NCBI RefSeq assembly: GCF_032854445.1
Contig: NC_088295.1
Span: 66,757,249-66,821,248, forward strand
Reading direction: 5' to 3'
DNA from: Liolophura sinensis
Taxonomy: Eukaryota; Mollusca; Polyplacophora; Chitonida; Chitonidae
Length of the DNA stretch: 64,000 bases
Shown: positions 57,582-64,000 of the stretch, one piece after another
How the letters are laid out: every line of letters begins with the position of its first letter
Position numbering within the stretch: position 1 is the first letter of the stretch
Position numbers and translations under genes: made by a program
Notes under the pieces: generated by a model
What the model saw: the letters and a program-made list of their open reading frames with translations, nothing else
Databases searched by the model: none
Told to the model about the DNA's origin: nothing

Positions 57582-58599
57582 TTGGTTTGGTTTTTTTAGC
57601 TGGTCGTTAAATGCACATTTTTGAAGAAGTCAAATTTAAGTTCAAGTCAACATAAAATTGGAAATGATAGTCATACGTTTAATATAGCGTTTGTATATGT
57701 TTGTGGAGTTTTTTTACTTGAAAGATGAATTTTCCATTCCATCGTACTTATACTATATCTTTTTTCAGCGGGAAATGCCATAAGACGATATGCTGGCTGC
57801 TACAACTGCTTCAGTCATATTACCACGATGTTTCCTTATGGCAGAAGGCTTCTAGCGCTGTGATACCAGACATTTGCTTTCTACAAATTTTACACATGTT
57901 ACAAAGAACTGTAAATCCGCATAACAGTTGCACGGTACTTTGTCTCAAATACTAAACCAGTGTCACTGGCTCTATTTAGGCTCATAACCTTGCAATGTTG
58001 TTTCATGCAAGGCAGTTACATGCTGACGCTGCAATCGCGGTCATTGACCCATTTCACGAACCTCACTTCCCCGGGTATCTAATGCCACTTTTATCATCTG
58101 AGCCCTGATAAACAACTGCCAATAACCCTGACAATAAATTTTGTTCGGGAATTTCAAATCTTAGCTTGCTTTATATTATATTTCATGCATGATAGACAGT
58201 CAAACAGTGGCATCTAAGTTGTAAATGATTATGTCAACTGACTAAATTCGTCGCCATTTTAAAAGTAAGGATATTTAAACTTTACAAAGGGTCATTAGTC
58301 ATCATTCCGTTTTTTCGACGAATATTATCAGTCTAACTGTAAAATCATAACAGTTCTTGAAAATCTCGTTCGTGACACACTTTCGAAAATTTCCTCTTTA
58401 AGTTTCCTTTATCTGTTATGTCGTGTCTTCATTTGGCTTTACATACACATCACATAATGTTTGTCTCGGCCCTGGACAAATAAAACCTCGCCTGTAAGCC
58501 TTGCTTTTACAGTTTGTTAGAGAATAAAAGCTCGATGATACTTTTCCTTCACCAGACTGTTAATATAAAGCGTTGGAATGATCATCAGGAACCATCCAT
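57582..58599. other. No gene recognised
   Basis: AT-rich sequence. A 76-codon frame at 57725-57955 has no motif. Confidence 0.4.
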
Positions 58600-58676
58600 A
58601 GAATTGACCGCCACCGTGCATGTATAAGTGGAAATCCTTGACCATGGCGTTAAGAAGACATTAAATAAATAAATCC
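58600..58676 (+). mobile_element. SINE tail fragment
   Basis: AATTGACCGCCACCGTGCAT, GTATAAGTGGAAATCCTTGA, ATGGCGTTAAG and ACATTAAATAAATAAAT follow the order of an S1-like tail. Confidence 0.5.
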
Positions 58677-61600
58677 ATCCTGATTCTAAGTCTGAGTCTA
58701 CCCGAGTTGAACTTTGGCTATGGCTTACCAAATCAGTCTTTTTTTTCAAACTAGAGTCTGATTCTACCTCAGTTCACCGTTGGCGTGGCTTACTGGAGTA
58801 ATCTTGAACATTAACATATATGACACCGAGTTTTCTGGCTTTGACTTCCACGTAAGGACAAAGCACAAGTACAGATGCATGGACATGTACCTTGAGTATT
58901 TCTTAATTTATTCATTGTTTTTACATTGAGTGATTGTTTAATGAAATGATTAGGTGTGAGTTGCAATATACATTATTCGATTATTTCCTTTTCGAAGTCT
59001 TTGTATTATCACACGTTTTCAGTATCGGTTGTCTTCGCTTGGAGATTGTTTACGATAGCGTTAATAACTGTGTACGAGTTCCATTCACTAATGTTAAGGG
59101 CTGCATTCGTGTCTGTTGGTAGTCCTTTATAACATGTTATTGTGCCCCACAGCAGTGTTTTTCCCTGACAAAGCACAATCGTGCTCACTTGTGCTGAACA
59201 ACATACGTTCAGCGCAGATTCGTTGGCATTTCGAACACAGTTTATCCTTAGCACCAATAATTGTACAAAGGAGTTTGTCAGTGAGCGTTGATCACAGCTG
59301 TTTATTTATGGCGGGATCAAAACGTCCTGTAAAATCCCCTGGGGCTATAGCAGCTAGCCCCTTGCGCTGGAAACAACCAATAGTTGCCTCCGAGATGTCC
59401 CTAGTTCTCATATTCGGTGCCTACGAGCAAGGTGGGATCGCTATCTCTTAAAATATGGCCGATTTGAAATGAGACAGGGGTATTTTAGTGCTTGGCTATC
59501 ATATCTGTTCCAGCATGTTCTTAGGCAGATGGAAATGATGGAATTGGCTGTGCCATTGACCTGTGGGACATTGAACCAATTTGTAAACACTTAGGCGGAC
59601 AAAATGATGCCATGAAACCTGATACTCAGTTGGAAAGACACTGCGCTGCCCCCCAGACCACCCCATGTTCCTCTCCTATCAAAGTAGTAATACCAAAGGA
59701 AAAGTAAAAATGATTTTCATTTATTGTAACTTAAACGTAATTACTGACCATTGATTAACGCTTTGCATTGGAGTTATAAATAATTTCACCAATGAAACAC
59801 ACAGTCAAGTTTCAGAACTGTAAATTTGACAATAAGTGTCCTGCTACCAATAAGCTACCAAAAAAACATTAACTCACAACATCAAAATGTTGTGGAAAAA
59901 CTGATCTGAGAGTGCTTCATTTACCAAACATACCTACAGAAGAAAAACTGCCTGTCTGAATTTTCGTTTGCAACAAGCATATACTGTTAACATGAGGAAC
60001 GTAATTCCCTTCAAAAGAACAAAAGCAAACTTTCTAGCGTACCTCATAAAAAAATAAAGCCAGGATTGTAAAATATAAAAAGTTGTAAATGGTACAGACT
60101 AAATAGCGCAATTAAGTTTGATAACCGGTAACCTAAGTATTGTTTTAAATGAGATAGGTAATATCCCCGTGACATGATTCCTAATTTGGGAATTGGCCTT
60201 TTTCATCTGGACCGTCCATTTGGTAGATAGATCCACATTTCCACATGTTTGCATATTGCACTTCTTTTTTAGTTTATTAGTATTATTACGAGGAGTATCT
60301 TGTAGGCTTTTAATGCCGTCCTGTACCGTCAAGCGACATGCTAATACACGCTGATTACACAGTATCACAATGGGAAACTTGTCTGAATAAACCTGAAATT
60401 AATCACCGAAAGACATATTCAACTTATTTGAAGAGTATCGCTGCTGTCTAGACGGCACACTTATCCTTACGTCCAAGGGTTAACTCGGGGCTCTTTGGTG
60501 GCCTCTGAAAGACTCTCAGAGTTAAATAATCTATGTCATTCTTAGGAAATGAGGACAGTAATGTCCACTATGGCTCAGCAAAGATTACTGCAAAATAAAT
60601 GTTGGTAGCATTTTTTCATCCCAACGTACCATTTGTAGCGGTTCATCTATTCTACTGGCATACTCATGCCAGGAGCAAAATTCAGAATAATTATATGTAT
60701 AGGTCTGCTTGAAACTTGTACAGAAGCGAGAATGTTTCATTTTGAGAACCTAAGTGATAACAACTTTTTATTCTTCTCAAAAATATTTCAATCCTGAAGA
60801 AATACAGAAACAGTTGAAATGTACGTTTCTTCACGTTGCGCAACAAATTTGGTTTTCACACGTTTGGATCGATAATCATGCTTTTTGTATAACTTGAGAT
60901 GACATTTTGGAGGGTCATAACGTCTTGGAACATTGTCACAAAAGGAAAAAAAATTACATCGAAATAACACGAATGGGCCATGGTACATATAACTGACACA
61001 AACATCCCCTCCGCAAACATCAAGCTCTTCTCATACATTTGTCTATTTGTATAATTGTTGTAAGTAGCCAAAATAAAGCCATTGCTGCAAAATAAATGGG
61101 AAAGATGTTTTGACACCAAGGCCAATAACACTGAGAGGTAATATCAAACACCAGTATTATGAAACTTTACTTAGAAAATATTTATTCACTAGATTATTTG
61201 TCTGGGTAGATGACAAAGTTAGTGGTTAGTAAACATTGGTTCGTCTTGAAAAGACGGTATCACCAGACCACTCATAAAGGATCAGTACATGTGTGGACCA
61301 AGACTATGAGCATGTAGAGCTTCAGGGATGATTTATGCCTCTGGCTGTGGCTTGGTACCAAGAGTTAGATCTGCTTGACTCTCAGAAGTAAAGACTTGTT
61401 AGATATATTCCACACGTTGCAATATCAGTGTTACAAACAGCATGGATGTGATCTGTATAACATATCCAAATTGGTCTTAATTAATTTATTTCACACTGCC
61501 TTTGTTCCCAAAACACTAATCTGGCTTATTAAAATAAGTTCTTCTACATTAAACTTTTTATGGTCCTAATGATAGCCTGGTAATCAGTTGAGGTTGATTG

Positions 61601-61958
61601 GTTTGAGGTTTTGCCGATAGAATGCGCATGCCCTGATCACAGCTGTTGACGCGCTGTCATCTGTGTATTTCCGGCCCTAGGATCACGAAGCGATCTTAGA
61701 CTTCACTCAAAATTTCAGATCACTTTAAAACTCTTATTTTTTGTGTAACAATATCAAAATATTTCTTCACAACGTAAATTCTGGGTAAGCTATTGTAAAA
61801 CAAATTTCAGCTAAATAACGAAATGGAAAATAGCAAGTTTATTGATTGATTGTAGAAACATAAACTTATGTTGTATGCTATATTGTTGGCATTTTTCAAA
61901 CTTTTGTGGTAAAAAATTTAATCCTTTATGCATAAATAGGAGATTTCTATTGATTTAC
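58677..61958. other. No gene recognised
   Basis: About 3.3 kb. The largest frame is 111 codons (59116-59451, plus), without recognised motifs. No tandem repeat or SINE seen. Confidence 0.4.
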
Positions 61959-62130
61959 CGCCTCTCCGGCCCTACGTGGAGACGTCTGACAGCAACCAGC
62001 GACTAGTAGTGGGTTTTCTCGGGATTCAGTCCTGTCCTGTTTTCTCCCACCATGATGCAGGCCGTCGTCAAATAAATGTAATAGTCTTGACTACAACGTA
62101 AAAACCAATCAGATAAATAAATAAACAAAT
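61959..62130 (+). mobile_element. SINE family S1, 5' truncated
   Basis: CGCCTCTCCGGCCCTACGTG, GACAGCAACCAGCGACTAGT, CCCACCATGATGCAGGCCG and AACGTAAAAACCAATCAGAT, then ATAAATAAACAAAT. Confidence 0.75.
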
Positions 62131-63189
62131 TATTTTACAGGTCAATAATCCATGAACACCTTTGTTTCAGCATGCTGTGAAGCGAGAGACATTTTTGATA
62201 ATATACAGTTCAATTTCTTCGGGAAAAAAGAAAACCTGTTTTATAGCATAATATTTGTTTAGGGCAGCCGTCTTAACGTGGTCATTAGGACTGATCCCAT
62301 TTTAGAAGGACAGCTGACTCAAGGCCAATTGAATTCTAGTTTTGCCGCTACAATTTGGGCACTTGGATCACAACCATAGCTGTGCTGCCAATCAAGTGAG
62401 ATGTGTATTCTAAGAATGTTGCACAAACATAAAAATGATGGATGATAACATTTAACATTTTATCCATTACACTTACAAAGTTAGAATTGAATACGTGCTT
62501 GGAATATATCAATGACCTTCTCTGAAAAGAAAATTTACCACCGTCTTTTTTATTAAAACCACATTTTAGCCACAAATAATCCATTTTAAAAGGAATTAAT
62601 TCCCACAGTTTGAGGATAAAAAAACAGCGCTAAATATATCACATTTTATGATTTTCTAGCTGTTCATCTTTGAAAAAAATCATTGACGCATCGATCTATA
62701 AATATGAACATTATGCAACTGGGTGTACGGGTCGTGATGACGAGGGTGTTCGCCATGACGCTCTAGTAAGACAGCACTATAAAGGCGTCAAGAAATCAGC
62801 CTCCAACAAGGAGAGTAGGGCATGACACGACGGAAATCATGGAACGATTTGAATGTTTGCATCAAAACATGTAAGCTAGAGTTGCATGCAACAGAAAGTT
62901 TGACAACCATGCGGGCATATCTGTATTCCATGTTCAAAGAAATAAGTCAGTCGGTCGAAATCTAGTTTATGTAATTTTGCCATTAAAACATAACTAATAA
63001 CGTCTTGTGGCATCCTTAAAGCCACCGTCTGTCTCCATAATGTCTAACAATAGAAATGCGAAAAACCGAAAGAAGTTCTGCGAGAATGTTTAGCATCCTA
63101 ACGCATGGTGTGACTTTTTACCGCTGTCGTAAATGTACCAAGGGTTTGAAGCCCAGGAATGTCTCTATAAACATTACTTGGTGCAACAG
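62131..63189. other. No gene recognised
   Basis: AT-rich sequence with short frames only. Confidence 0.4.
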
Positions 63190-63294
63190 GGGGCCTCCGT
63201 GGTCGAAGGGGTTAGCACGCCAGCAGGGCGCAATGCACAGAACCCTCTCACCAATGCGGTCGCTGAGAGTACTGCGTAAAACACCAATTAAATA
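63190..63294 (+). mobile_element. SINE family S1 with head joined directly to tail
   Basis: The head GGCCTCCGTGGTCGAAGGGG, TTAGCACGCCAGCAGGGCGC and CTCTCACCAATGCGGTCGCT is followed at once by GAGAGTACTGCGTAAAACAC and CAATTAAATAA. The whole ~130-bp middle of the family is missing. Confidence 0.75.
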
Positions 63295-63495
63295 ACTACT
63301 TCGTGTAACATAACCAATTGAGTGTGATAAGGGGAAGTAGTTTATCATCTGCAGTTTTCTGAGTTGCAAGATGTTTGAAACGCGGCCATGACAGTATAAA
63401 ATTTGAGTAAATCAATATGAGAAGTATTTTATATCTAGCCTGCTTTTACAAACGCCTAGGGATTACTAATCTAAACCTAATGTACATATTTAATA

Positions 63496-63565
63496 AACCA
63501 GGGTGGTGCTACCCAAGAAACATTGCCATCAACCAGGGTGGTGCTACCCAAGGAACATTGCCATC
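63496..63565. repeat. 35-bp tandem duplication, 2 copies
   Basis: AACCAGGGTGGTGCTACCCA plus AGAAACATTGCCATC, repeated at 63531 with one substitution (AGG for AGA). Confidence 0.9.
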
Positions 63566-64000
63566 AACATGCATGAGATATATTTCAGATGACCACCAAG
63601 ATTATTGTATTTCTTTTCTTTGCATGACTCCATTATCGTATTTCAAAGTCCAAAATCTAAAGTGATAATTAGACATAGCCTAATAACAGTTAATGACTGT
63701 TATGGTTAATGACTTTATCATCTGATGTCATCAAAGGAATTGTAGTATCAGTTACCTGGCTGTGAGTGCTGGGTTCATGCTCCCCACATGGATTAAATTA
63801 AATGGAAGAAATATGCATAATACTGGAGTGTGTGTTCGTATCCATCGAAGGAATTTAAACCAATGATGAATATAGCTGTGAGTGCGTTGCATTGAATTGT
63901 TGTTATAAAAGCTATTAGTTACATTAAATATGAAATAGAATATACGTAAAACAACAAGGTACAAAGTATTAATAAGATGTTGAAGTTTATGATGTGTTGT
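63566..64000. other. No gene recognised
   Basis: AT-rich sequence up to the window edge. Confidence 0.45.

Noticed and set aside
59116-59451. 111-codon plus frame as a gene
   Set aside because: No motif, no splice support, composition like the surrounding sequence.

Overview
The window reads as an AT-rich animal nuclear genome segment, most likely from a mollusc. No bacterial gene organisation is present. The signals I see are eukaryotic: GT-AG splice sites with pyrimidine tracts, an AATAAA signal, tRNA-headed SINEs, LINE and Penelope-like relics, a Tc1/mariner transposon, MITE-like elements and several minisatellites. Two SINE families with the tails GTAAAACACCAATCAAATAAA and GGGGTTTAACGTCGTACT (read on one strand) are of a kind I associate with bivalve and gastropod genomes. 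That assignment is from memory, not from a search.

Layout. 0-8 kb: a decayed LINE reverse-transcriptase end (minus, about 1.4-1.7 kb), one candidate exon (2.16-2.34 kb), a MITE-like element (5.0-5.6 kb), and a 58-bp tandem repeat (7.9-8.1 kb). 8-19 kb: dispersed repeats and SINEs, plus a 36-bp minisatellite (12.9-13.2 kb) that encodes 12-residue repeats. 19-24.5 kb: a candidate terminal exon (19.2 kb), then the best host gene candidate. This is a minus-strand, four-exon gene (24205 to 21030) whose splice phases close exactly. It predicts a 198-residue protein with a signal peptide and a C-terminal hydrophobic segment, and it lies just downstream of a cluster of cAMP-response-element-like TGACGT motifs. 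I do not recognise the protein. 24.5-33 kb: sparse sequence, a roughly 680-bp dispersed repeat, a SINE, a recent ~497-bp tandem duplication separated by a 45-bp array, and a GIY-YIG Penelope-like relic. 33.0-34.7 kb: a (TA)49 microsatellite beside a complete 1.5-kb Tc1-like transposon with perfect 23-bp terminal inverted repeats. Its 330-aa transposase frame is intact but has Gly where the first catalytic Asp is expected. 35-45 kb: a candidate promoter with first exon, a candidate exon, and short tandem and dispersed repeats.

45.05-50.65 kb is the most striking structure: a 5.6-kb foldback-like element. Its two long arms (about 1.55 and 1.26 kb) are inverted arrays of a roughly 145-bp unit. 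They begin with near-identical ends (GTGAGTGAAGTTAGACTGC and GTGGGTGAAGTTAGACTGC), enclose a non-coding core with its own long direct repeats, and are flanked by a direct repeat of GTCCAGATTC that looks like a target-site duplication. A SINE with its own 13-bp duplication is nested in the core.

50.7-64 kb: SINEs, three weak candidate exons (51.6-52.8 kb), an ~18-copy 57-bp minisatellite that is open in several minus frames (54.6-55.6 kb), a 546-bp MITE-like element (57.0-57.6 kb), and mostly featureless sequence.

Apart from the transposase, no protein-coding gene is certain. Most open frames are short, AT-rich and look like chance. All exon calls rest on splice-site and reading-frame reasoning, without homology or transcripts.
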